Shown here one piece after another: positions 31,313-40,540 of a stretch of 64,000 nt of DNA. The notes beneath the pieces were generated by a model. It was not told the origin of the DNA. It did no database searches and saw only the letters and a program-made list of their open reading frames with translations. The translations under genes and the position numbers were made by a program. The stretch's first letter is position 1, and the number at the start of each line of letters is the position of its first letter. The stretch comes from Aphelocoma coerulescens (lineage: Eukaryota > Chordata > Aves > Passeriformes > Corvidae). Where the stretch lies: positions 2,790,001 through 2,854,000 of the forward strand of contig NW_027184083.1 in assembly GCF_041296385.1 (NCBI RefSeq), written 5' to 3'.

Positions 31313-32216
31313 GTGATCCCATTAGTAGGAGATGTTGAAATTCCAAAGAAATCAAAACGGGCTTCCCCACTGATTATTGAACGCCTGGAAGGGGCACAAC
31401 CAGTGTCAGTTAAGCAATATCCTCTAAAGCATGAAGCACCAGTAGAAATAAAACCAATAGTCACTAAATTTATTGATCAAGAGTTGTTAAGAGAGTATAG
31501 GTCTCCCTACAATACCCCAATTCTACCAATACAAAAGCCAAATGGAAATTATCAATTAGTTCAAGACCTGAGAGGCATAAATACAATATCAAGAACACTG
31601 CATCCTGTAGCAGCCAATCCTTGCACTTTACTTACAAAATTACAAAGTGACTGGGTGTGGTTTTCAGTTCTAGATTTAAAAGATGCTTTCTTTTGTCTGC
31701 CATTAGTTGAAAGCAGTCAGGAAATTTATGCCTTTGAATGGGAAAACCCCAAAACAGGGAAAAAAGCCAGATTACATGGACCCTATTGCCACAAGGATTC
31801 CAAAAATAGCCCCACAAGAATTTGAGATCATTAGCTAAAGAACTGGAAGCCTGGACACTGCCACTCTGGGAAGGTACACTTCTGCAGTACATTGATGACC
31901 TACTAATAACAACAAGAACCCATGAAGACTGCAAGGAATGAGCTGTAAGTCTTTTAAATGTTCTGGGACTAAGTGGATATAGGTTCTCCCCTGAAAAGGC
32001 TCAGCTAGTCCTTCAAAAAGTGAAATATGAACTGGCAGGAGGAGAGAGCCTTGGAAAATAACAAGAAAGAGACAATTTGTCAGATGCCCCAGACAACTGC
32101 AATTAAAAAAAAAAAAAACAAAACTAAGAACTTTTCTGGGAATGACAAGACAGTGTAAGTTATGGATCTACAGCTATGGACTAATTGTGAAACTCTCCTA
32201 AAATAAATGGAGGGGA
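31313..32216 (+). pseudogene. pol: ERV copy B reverse transcriptase, 5' part
   Basis: The frame 31313-31825 holds VSVKQYPLKHEAPVEIKPIV, VQDLRGINTI and VLDLKDAFFCLPL, the fingers and first catalytic aspartate of a class I RT. After a shift near 31790 the next frames read LLQYIDDLLITT (31880-31915, the YxDD box) and then a decayed thumb and FLGMTRQCKLWIYSYG. The gene is cut at 32216-32222 by the alpha-like provirus and resumes at 37799. Confidence 0.85.
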
Positions 32217-32222
32217 CCCACC

Positions 32223-32761
32223 TGTCCGTTTCTCACGCTTCACGTGTCGGAGGAAAATAACTTTAAGGGATGGGACTATGCAACTACACGAATTTATTGT
32301 TTAAAATAACAAACGCATCAGTCGAGGCGTGAGATTTTACAACACCTCCGAGTAATGGCGACTAGTCACAAGATTTAGGGTTACATCGTAATTTATAACT
32401 ATCTAATCCAATAGATACTTAAAACGACACTTTGTTTTAGATTAATGACCTATCACCTGTGGCACTTCTCACTGCAGTGCAGCTATGTCTTGACCAATAA
32501 CTTCTCATGTCACGTACACACAGATGTCTCTCTTATACCATCTAAATTCTTAAACTATATAAAATCACACTATTATATTTTAAAACCCTTCACCAAAACA
32601 CCCAGTGTACAATTTTACTTATAATGATAGGAACACAAGTTTGTAATCCTTTTGCTTAAAGTCCACAAATCTCTGTCAATTAAGCCAGACCTAGTCTCTT
32701 CCAGGGTTGTAAATCAAAGCCTCCTTTAATTGCAGGAGTTTCTACTCCTCTGTCTCCCACA
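32223..32761 (-). repeat. 3' LTR of alpha-like provirus
   Basis: 539 bp, TGTCCGTTTCTC...CTCCCACA on the + strand. Next to its inner edge, 32762-32778 reads on the minus strand as a polypurine tract (GAAAGGAGGGGGAGA). ACGAATTTATTG near 32292 holds the minus-strand AATAAA. Confidence 0.93.
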
Positions 32762-34041
32762 TCTCCCCCTCCTTTCTGCACCAAAAAAACTTCTTTGATG
32801 GATTTATCAATCATTCGCTGTACACATTGAAATAGACACGGCACCATTATGAGAACTATAACTATGACTGCCAAAATATATAGGCCTGTTGTAAGACACT
32901 TTTTTACCCACGATGCTAAACCCCATCCACTAAACAAATTATCCAGCCAAGTTCCATCATCGATTCTTATTTTCGACACACCCTCTTTAAGTTGTTGTAT
33001 GCTCTTGTAAATAGACTCTGAGTGGTCAGACAGATTCATACAGCACATCCCCTCAAAGTCTTTGCATCCATGTCCATGGGCTAGCAAAAGAAAATCAATG
33101 GCTGCTCTATTTTGCAAAGTGGCATGCCTCACATTTTTGACATCTGCTAAAAGGCCACTTAATGCAAGGGATGTAGCGTTAGATTGTTTACTCAGCCAAC
33201 ATCCCAACAGATCCAACTGCTTTAACGCAACTACTGAGGCAACTGGTGGCATAAGAAGAGATGTTACAAGCCTTTTTCCATAGCCCCATGGGGTGAAATC
33301 ATCTTTGCACTCTGGTCCATATTGATGCGGAGCGGATCTTTTTTGTCTGTGTCTCACATTGGCAATTGTCTTCATATTAGGAGTAAATAGTGTAAGCTCT
33401 CCCAAAGTACACGGACCACCCTTAATATTTGAAGGGATAGCTGGCCGTGCTCTGTCTCCACATACAAAAAACATTCCTCTTGGTAATTGCAGAGGAATAG
33501 AGCTCGGTGCAGATGAAACTACAAAAGTATTATTATACCAAAAGGAGTGGTTCTTATAGACAGGGTGATATGGAGAAACATCTCTCATCAGTGATTGATT
33601 AATGTTTGTAGAATGGAACTCAACACAGAATTTCACTTTTACAGAACCAAGGATTTCCAATTCTTCAGGTTCATCAGAGGTTTTAGGAAGATAGGGAGTC
33701 CACCATTCCCATGTATTTACTGGAGAATAGTGCTCCCAAACTTCTGATCTTGCAAAGGTACCTCATAAGGCCCTGTCAATTTTCTCTGGGATTGGCCAAT
33801 TCTCTATTGGAACATTGACTAGACAAGTTGAAAATGGATTTTCTGGAGTTGTGGTAGACAGACATAGAGTATCCAACCCTGAAGCATTAGCTAAAGTCAC
33901 CCAAACATTGGTCTTAGGTTGATCGACCGGCAAAGCTACTCCACAGAAAGTAAATAAGACAAACAAAGCAAAAAACAAACTTAACATTTGATTAGATCTC
34001 ATGTTTCTTGAAAGTTCTCTTGGCAAAAGACTCCTTCTCAA
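32680..34041 (-). pseudogene. env: Alpha-like envelope gene with one in-frame stop
   Basis: The frame opens at 34041 with a signal-peptide-like MLSLFFALFVLFTFCG. A single TGA at 33765-33763 interrupts it, and it continues in the same frame to 32680. After the surface part comes a furin-type RHRQKRS site. The transmembrane subunit follows with LQNRAAIDFLLLAHGHGC and a CX6CC motif (GCKDFEGMCC), a heptad region and an anchor (LYILAVIVIVLIMVPCLF). It would be a trimeric entry glycoprotein. At about 454 codons it is short, because the surface part is reduced compared with usual alpharetroviral Env. Its last codons overlap the polypurine tract and run 27 codons into the LTR. Confidence 0.88.
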
Positions 34042-34280
34042 ATCTCAATCTCTAAACTAATTTGTAAGAATATTTTTGTATTTTCCAATTTTACTTTCAC
34101 TTCATCTAATGATGAGGATTATTTGCCAAAAGATCTTTACAACACATTTGCTTACACACTCTTACATTGATCTAAAACCTAAAATTTACAGCTTTAACAA
34201 TAAAACAAGAGATTGCAGGTATGGGCTGTAGTCTCTGCGAAGTTCACGTCTGCGTACTCTCTTCTGTACTCGTAGAGCTG

Positions 34281-35855
34281 TCAGCTTCTTTTTGCAGGAA
34301 GCCACCTAGGTCCCGTACCTGTAGAAACACAAGCAAACCCTTTGCCCCAGGTTATTAATGGGAATGGACCTTCTATTTGTCCTGTTTCTGGATTTCTAAT
34401 CAGAACCAAAGGATTTTCTCTTAACTTTGCATGTGTGCTATTAGAGAAATGCCTAAATATTGGAGGATCAGGCTCTGCAGAAGAACTATTCAAAAAGTTA
34501 TAAACATACAAAGCTTTACTTAATCGCATCTGTGGTGTTGCTTGTGCTAGATCTCCCTTTTGCTGATCTAAAATACGTTTCAAGGAATGATGTGTCCTTT
34601 CTACAATTGCCTGACTCGTGGGCGAATAAGGAATGCCGAAAGTATGGCGAACACCCCAATTCATCAAAAATGTGGCTACTTTCTGGGCTGTATAAGCAGG
34701 ACCATTATCTGTTTTTATTTCTTCAGGCACCCCCAAGGAAGCGAAAGCTTGCAAAAAATGCTGACACACATGATTTGCTGTCTCTCCTGTGTGTACAGAA
34801 GCAAAAACTGCATTGGAAAATGTATCCACTGATAGATGGATATTTTTATATTTTCCAAAGGACGGATATTTAGTGATATCCGTTTGCCACAATTGCAAAC
34901 TCTGTAGCCCTCGAGGATTTACTGCTCCCATGGAGACAGGAGGCTGCACCAGTTGGCAATCTGGGCAGGTATTTACAATTGCTCTAGCCTGATCTCTGGA
35001 AAGACAAAACATTCTCATAAGAGCTTGTGCATTCTGATGAAAAAAGGCATGACTCAACTTTGCTTGTTCAAAAATATTTGGCAAGGTGTTCACTATGGCA
35101 ACTGTTAACTTATCAGCCCTGGAGTTGCCCTCCGCCAGGAATCCTGGGAGTGAAGAATGAGCTCTAATATGGGAGACAAAATATTGATTAGTTCTATTTT
35201 GCACAAATGTATAAAGACATTTAAGATGACGACACAGAGCATTATTGCTAACATCCTTCAAAACTGATCCTTCAATTCTCTTGACTATATTAGCAACATA
35301 AGCAGAATCTGTAATCAAATTAAAAGGCTCGGGGAAAAGCTGAAATGCCCTAACTACTGCTGCAAGTTCTACTACCTGGGTTGAATCCTCTACTATTTGA
35401 ATATTCTGTTTCCATATCTTAGTTTCTGGGTCTTGCCACATTACCACCGATCCATGTGTCTTCCCTGACCCATCACTAAAAATTGTCACAGCATCCAAAG
35501 GCACTTCACTTAACAGTGGTCTTTCTCTAAAGCTTAATTTTGCCTGAAATAGTTTATGACTAGGGAAATGAATAGAACAAGTACCTGGATAATTCAATAA
35601 TGCAATCTGAAGTTCTTCTGAGTTTAGTAATGCCCAATCAAAATATTGCTTCTTCAGAGGCAAATAAATTACCGCAAACTCCTTGCCTGCCATAGTTAAC
35701 AACCTTAACCTGCCTCTGATTATAATCTGAGCTAACATTTCCATCGTTGTGAAGATTGTTTTTGGAGATCTGTAAGGCAAAAAAACCCATTCTATTATCA
35801 ATAAGGGATCTTTGGCAGAAGCATCCCATTGAAATATAAGACCATACAATTGCAT
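34281..35855 (-). CDS. pol: Alpha-like RNase H-integrase frame, 524 codons, open
   Basis: This is an uninterrupted minus-strand frame. Residues about 1-115 are RT connection. RNase H follows with D128 (IFSDGS), E163, D183 (LITDSAYVAN) and D248. Integrase has HHCC residues at about 269, 273, 297 and 300, then D326 (WQTDITKY), D383 (IKTDNGPAY) and E419 (AIVERTHHS), exactly D-35-E. The C terminus is basic with WLPAKRS. All catalytic residues of both enzymes are present, but the RT palm is deleted upstream and a TAA at 35912-35910 separates this frame from the RT thumb. It is listed as CDS because the frame is intact; whether it is translated is unknown. Confidence 0.85.
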   Translation of the reverse strand: MQLYGLIFQWDASAKDPLLIIEWVFLPYRSPKTIFTTMEMLAQIIIRGRLRLLTMAGKEFAVIYLPLKKQYFDWALLNSEELQIALLNYPGTCSIHFPSHKLFQAKLSFRERPLLSEVPLDAVTIFSDGSGKTHGSVVMWQDPETKIWKQNIQIVEDSTQVVELAAVVRAFQLFPEPFNLITDSAYVANIVKRIEGSVLKDVSNNALCRHLKCLYTFVQNRTNQYFVSHIRAHSSLPGFLAEGNSRADKLTVAIVNTLPNIFEQAKLSHAFFHQNAQALMRMFCLSRDQARAIVNTCPDCQLVQPPVSMGAVNPRGLQSLQLWQTDITKYPSFGKYKNIHLSVDTFSNAVFASVHTGETANHVCQHFLQAFASLGVPEEIKTDNGPAYTAQKVATFLMNWGVRHTFGIPYSPTSQAIVERTHHSLKRILDQQKGDLAQATPQMRLSKALYVYNFLNSSSAEPDPPIFRHFSNSTHAKLRENPLVLIRNPETGQIEGPFPLITWGKGFACVSTGTGPRWLPAKRS

Positions 35856-35909
35856 TTTTTCCCCCAGTACTGCAAGGAAGAATGGTTGTGAATCTACACA
35901 ACGATGTGC

Positions 35910-36263
35910 TTATCTTTTCTGTAAAGCCTCTGTTACTCTGTCAAGTGCCTTTAGAGCTTCAGGTGTGAGGGTTCTTGGGGAAGTAATGTCACAATCTCCC
36001 TTTAACAAATCAAAAACTGGAGCAAGTTCATCATTAGTAATCCCTAAAGTAACTCTAATCCAATTTATCTCTCCCAAAAGCTGCTGTAAATCTTGTAAAG
36101 TATGAACTTTAATTCGAAGCTGTATTTTCTGTGGCCTTATTGACTGTTCTGTTATTTTCCATCCCAAATATTTCCACGGTGGAGTTTCTTGTATTTTTGA
36201 CGTAGAAATCTCAAGTCCAGCCCTTTTAATCTCTGTTACAACACTGTCACGAGCTTCCTCCAT
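35910..36263 (-). pseudogene. pol: Alpha-like RT thumb fragment
   Basis: Reads IKRAGLEISTSKIQETPPWK then YLGWKI, and LQDLQQLLGEINWIR and LKGDCDITSPRTLTPEAL, the thumb and connection of class II RT. The frame ends at TAA 35912-35910 and the reading continues in phase into the RNase H frame. Upstream it is joined to gag matrix sequence at about 36270, so fingers and palm (YxDD) are absent. Confidence 0.85.
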
Positions 36264-37060
36264 CTCGGGTTTGCTCCTCTTCTCTCATACCTCACCGGCA
36301 ATGCTAACAACGATTTACGAGCTGGGACAAGATCATCCTCTTTAGATACCTCCCGATGTATAACATTCCAATTTGTTAAAACAGGCTTTTCCCTTAGATT
36401 TATTTCTCTCTGCTTATCAGCAGAGGAAAGCCTATTCATATCTTGAAGGCTTAAATTAGATTCATCCACTGATGGTAAACACTCATCCTGAGTTTGCACC
36501 TCTGCTGTGCTACCGGCAACCCTCCGAGCTGTCATGGGGGCATCCATCTTTGCTTTCATCACTTCCGAAGATGTCATTTCCGGAGATGTAATTTCCGGGG
36601 CCTCCCGCCCTCCAGCACCATACATCACTTCCGAGGGCTCCCCCCTCTTTTCTTCACCACCTCCCCCTTCGGGTGCAATATCACAAGCGGCCGGAGGGGG
36701 CGACTGCGAGGGAGCCCGTGGCGCAGTTAAAATTTCGGAGCCGCCATTAATCACTGAGCTGTTCAACAATTCTATCACCACGCGGCAAGCAGGGATTAAC
36801 ATAGCCACCGCCTTATCACGTTTTGAAGCGAGATCGTAAAGTCTAGTTGCAATATCATCCCAAACTGATTTAGTAAGAAGTTCAAAGTCAACATCAGGGC
36901 AATTACGGAAAACCCAAAGCAATAAATCTTTCACTTCTTTGCTGGGAAGAGGCTCCGAATGTAACTTCAGCAAGGCATCTAACTTATTATAAACATCCCT
37001 CTGTTCTTTTGAAATATTCTCACCCCTCTCTTTACCTCCCCGGCCCCTGCCTTCACTCAA
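36236..37060 (-). pseudogene. gag: Alpha-like gag matrix and linker, truncated
   Basis: A 274-codon minus-strand frame. The N-terminal third is a helical matrix-like domain (VYNKLDALLKLHSEPLPSKE, LLLWVFRNCPDVDFELL). A long proline/glutamate-rich linker follows, then a short VLTNWNVIHREV stretch. The last codons are out-of-phase RT sequence across the deletion junction at about 36270. Capsid, nucleocapsid and protease are gone. Without capsid it could not assemble cores. No N-terminal glycine for myristoylation is seen, which fits alpharetroviral-type matrix. Confidence 0.75.
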
Positions 37061-37254
37061 CGTTGAAGACAGTTGTCCTACCGGCGTGCTTGGGAGAAAT
37101 CGACCCGCGACCCTCCGTTAAGCTTCCTTTCAGCTTAAGCTCTCGCCGGATAACCCTTCCTTTCAGGGTACGGTTACCTCAGGTCGACCGGGGGAATCCT
37201 CTTCATCCTACTCCGACCTCTGCGCCGTAAATCCGCCGCACACCGGGCACCACT
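37061..37254 (-). other. Alpha-like leader with putative PBS
   Basis: About 190 bp of leader. Two bases from the 5' LTR, the minus strand reads TGGTGCCCGGTGTGCGGCGG from 37252 downward, in PBS position; I could not match it to a tRNA with confidence. The leader is short compared with typical alpharetroviruses. Confidence 0.6.
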
Positions 37255-37798
37255 TGTCCGTTTCTCGCGCTTCACGTGTCGGAGGAAAATAACTTTAAGG
37301 GATGGGACTATGCAACTACACGAATTTATTGTTTAAAATAACAAACGCATCAGTCGAGGCGTGAGATTTTACAACACCTCCGAGTAATGGCGACTAGTCA
37401 CAAGATTTAGGGTTACATCGTAATTTATAACTTTCTAATCCAATAGATACTTAAAACGACACTTTGTTTTAGATTAATGACCTATCACCTGTGGCACTTC
37501 TCACTGCAGTGCAGCTATGTCTTGACCAATAACTTCTCATGTCACGTACACACAGATGTCTCTCTTATACCATCTAAATTCTTAACTTAAACTATATAAA
37601 ATCACACTATTATATTTTAAAACCATTCACCAAAACACCCAGAGTACAATTTTACTTATAATGATAGGAACACAAGTTTGTAATCCTTTTGCTTAAAGTC
37701 CACAAATCTCTGTCAATTAAGCCAGACCTAGTCTCTTCCAGGGTTGTAAATCAAAGCCTCCTTTAATTGCAGGAGTTTCTACTCCTCTGTCTCCCACA
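37255..37798 (-). repeat. 5' LTR of alpha-like provirus
   Basis: 544 bp, TGTCCG...CCCACA on the + strand, followed by the TSD CCCACC. It is nearly identical to 32223-32761, the main length difference being a CTTAA duplication near 37587. Confidence 0.93.
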
Positions 37799-37804
37799 CC
37801 CACC

Positions 37805-38817
37805 TGTGCTGGACACCAGAGACTAATAATGCATTTGTAACTCTGAAACGTGAGTTAATGCAAGCTCCGGCATTGGGCATACTGGATGTCATTAAACCTT
37901 TTCTGTTGTTTTCACATGAAAGGCAAGGACCGGTGTTGGGACTTTTGGCACAGAAGCCGGGACCATACAAAAGGCCAGTGGCTTATTTCTCCAAGCAGCT
38001 GGACGTGGTCAGCCAAAGATAGCCCGCCTGCCTGTGTGCAGTGGCAGCTGGGACCCTGAACATAGAGGAAGCCCTCAAGTTCACAATGGGCCAGCAGATA
38101 ACCATTTTTGTCTCACATACAGTGTCAGCAGTGCTCACACAGAGAGGAAATCACTGGTTAACCCCATGTCGCTTTCTCAAACACCAAGCTGTCCTAACAG
38201 AATCGGAGGACGTGAGTATCCAAGTAACTAACATCTTCAATCCAGCAGCTTACCTCCAGGGCAAGGCCGCTGAGGAGCCTGTACAGCATGACTGCACTGA
38301 AACCATGGAGGCAGTTTACTCTAGCCACCCAGACTTGAAGGACTCTCCACTAGAAAATGCAGACAACTGGTTCACTGATGAAAGCAGTTATGTCAAGAAT
38401 GGTAAGCGGTTTGCTGGCTATGCAATTACAAGCACAGACGCTGTCATTGAAGCAAATCTGTTACCTGTGCGGACATCAGTTCATAAGGCTGAAATAATAG
38501 CCCTAACTGGAGCCTTAGTATCAGCTGAAGGAAAACCTATCAACATTTGGACTGATTCAAAGTATGCTTTTGGAGTAGTACACACTCCCAGGGCTTTTTG
38601 GAAAGAAAGAAGTTTATTGACCTCACAGAAGAAACAAATCAAGCATGCTACTGAAATTTTACACTTGCTGGAAGCACTGTCAAAACCTTCAAAAGTGGCT
38701 ATAATGCACTGTAAAAGATACTCCCCAGGTAACACCATCCCTGAACTGACAAATGCTATGGCAGACAAAACAGCAAAGGCAGTGGCTAGTAAGGTTCAAG
38801 TTCAAGCCCTAGCTTGA
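37805..38817 (+). pseudogene. pol: ERV copy B RT connection and RNase H
   Basis: Resumes copy B pol directly after the alpha-like insertion: KRELMQAPALGILDVIKPF, then AQKPGPYKRPVAYFSKQLD, then a stop near 38020. The open frame 38041-38817 (258 codons) contains RNase H with WFTDESSYVKNG (D), KAEIIALTGAL (E) and IWTDSKYAFGVVHTPRAF (D). It stays open to the end of the domain. It is closely parallel to copy A's RNase H at 11.08-11.69 kb. Confidence 0.87.
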
Positions 38818-39720
38818 ATCCCTTCTACCATCCTTAGGAATAAAAAACCCCCACCATACAACACTGATGATTTAAATTGGATACAGGAAGAAATGGCACA
38901 AGTAAGAACAGATGGGTGGGCTAAAATAAAAGATCTCAGAGTCATACCCAGAAAACTGTTAAAATTATTTATCCAAAGCAAACGTTCTAAAACACATTAG
39001 GGAGTTGACGCCTTACATAACCACTTAGAAGACAAAGTAATAGCACTGAAATTAAAGGAGACAAAGGAGGAAAAACAACCCTAATACCACTGTTAGGCTA
39101 AGCACAGAGACTATCTCTAAAAGAGTTTTCCCAAGAGATGCGTGGCAAATTGACTTCTCTGAATTCCCTAGAAAAGGGACATACAAGTACCTCTTAGTCC
39201 TCACAAATACTTTTTCAGGTTGGCCAGAAGCTTTCCCTTGTAGAACAAACAAGGCTAGAGAAATTGTTAAAGCTTTAGTACAAGAAATTCTTCCACAATT
39301 TGGGGTACCGAGGGAAACGAATTCTGGTAGGAGATCACACTTTGTAGCCCACGTAGTGCAAGGAGGGAGTCATCTACTAAGTATACAGTGGCAACTACAT
39401 ACACCATATAGGCCACAAGCAAGTAGACAAGCAAAAAGGATGAATCACTTAATAAAGCAACAATGAGCCAAAATTTGTCAAAAAACTAATTTCTATTGGT
39501 ATCAGGCTCTGCCCACGGCTTTGCTAAGTATTTACGTCCAGAATTACAATCAATAAGCGCTACAGTTGTTCATTGTCAACCACCACCACCTTATCATCCA
39601 TAATATGAATCCAAAAGACTGGGTTTATATTAAGTCTCTTTCCGGAAATCCACTCCAGGAAAAATGGGAAGGACCTTACAATTTGGGACAAAACGCGAAC
39701 CTTGCATCAGATTACCTTAG
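38818..39720 (+). pseudogene. pol: ERV copy B integrase (decayed)
   Basis: Pieces in different frames read RDAWQIDFSEFPRKGTYKYL (first aspartate), TNTFSGWPEAFPCRTNKARE, a degraded second-aspartate region (FGVPRETNSGRRSHF, where the expected aspartate is not readable) and WQLHTPYRPQAS. Near 39610-39690 the C-terminal DWVYIKSLSGNPLQEKWEGP is clear. Stops are frequent and the HHCC zinc domain is barely readable. Confidence 0.75.
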
Positions 39721-39759
39721 GTAACACTTCTTGCAAGTTTAAAGAGAGAGAAGATAAAC

Positions 39760-39990
39760 TCACAGCATGGTTACCCAACTTATCCTGGCTCAAACAATTG
39801 TTTGTAGCAGTTATTTGTCTTGTGATGTTCTTATTTACTGATTGTATTAGTAGTCATTGTTATATGATATTAGGTACTTAGTATCTCAATGCGTATACAC
39901 AATGGCAAAAGCACAAACTTAGAAACAAGATAGAGAAGGGTACTTACATTCAAGACATGCAAGGTTTGTAAAGAATTAATAACAATCAAG
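39760..39990 (+). pseudogene. env: ERV copy B env tail
   Basis: A short frame reads QLFVAVICLVMFLF followed by a charged tail, consistent with an env membrane anchor and cytoplasmic end just before the polypurine tract. The rest of env is deleted between integrase and this point. Confidence 0.45.
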
Positions 39991-40015
39991 GAAAAGGGGG
40001 GATTGAGAAGGGGGA

Positions 40016-40540
40016 TGATCCATAGTTTACTCATGTAATCACGAATAAACTATTAAGAGACAGCAAATGTTAATCACAAAACCTAAGCAGCAGGATTCGC
40101 CTTAATCTTGTCAAGATAAGAGGAACAGGATCTTTTGAAAACCAGCACAGAGATCGCTGAATCATCCAGCAAAGAACTGCGCATGCTCCAGAAAGAAAGG
40201 TAAAAAGTGCATTGTGACGAAGACTACTGATCTTCATCAGAAAGACCCCCGAGGAAGAAGAGGAGCCTTCCTCGGTGCGTCCACCTGGTTACACAGCGCA
40301 TGCGTGGCACGTCTGCTAATGATATTAATGACTTCCGAGAAGTAATTTCTATAACCACTCCTATCCCAAAGAATGTGATGAATATTCATAAATTTTACAC
40401 ATAACGCTGGACTGTATGGAGTGCTCTGCGTGTGTGTGTTAGGAGGAGCGATCCCCAACACACCCAGCGCCAAATAAAACAAATACCCGCTTCTCTGACT
40501 CTGTCTCTGAAGCATCTCTAGGCCTGGTTTTGGGCATTGC
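40016..40540 (+). mobile_element. 3' LTR of ERV copy B
   Basis: Preceded by purine tracts (GGAAAAGGGGGGA and GAGAAGGGGGA, 39989-40015), it starts TGATCCATAG. It contains GAATATTCAT, an AGGAGCGATCCCC block parallel to the other copy A/B LTRs, AAATAAAAC near 40474 and a short U5. The 3' end is uncertain, between 40536 and 40558. No partner LTR remains. Confidence 0.6.

Larger units (their letters stand above)
32223..37798 (-). mobile_element. Alpharetrovirus-like provirus, internally deleted, 6-bp TSD
   Basis: LTRs at 32223-32761 and 37255-37798 flank 4.5 kb. The perfect duplication CCCACC lies at 32217-32222 and 37799-37804. By eye the LTRs differ by about four substitutions and a 5-bp indel, so insertion is recent. 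On the minus strand the order is 5' LTR, leader, gag matrix, deletion, RT thumb, RNase H-integrase, env and 3' LTR. The deletion removed capsid, nucleocapsid, protease and the RT palm with its catalytic aspartates, so it cannot replicate alone. The transmembrane env is very close in motif to alpharetroviruses. It lies within copy B pol. Confidence 0.93.
29905..40540 (+). mobile_element. Class I (gamma-like) ERV copy B, split by an alpha-like provirus
   Basis: A second + strand ERV related to copy A. The order is an internal block homologous to copy A (29905-31360), RT (31313-32216), alpha-like provirus insertion (32223-37798), RT connection and RNase H (37799-38817), integrase (to about 39700), an env tail, a polypurine tract and a 3' LTR (40016-40540). 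The 5' LTR and leader are missing; family Y's LTR end lies directly to the left. The RT is related to but clearly different from copy A's RT. All coding parts carry stops. Confidence 0.7.
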
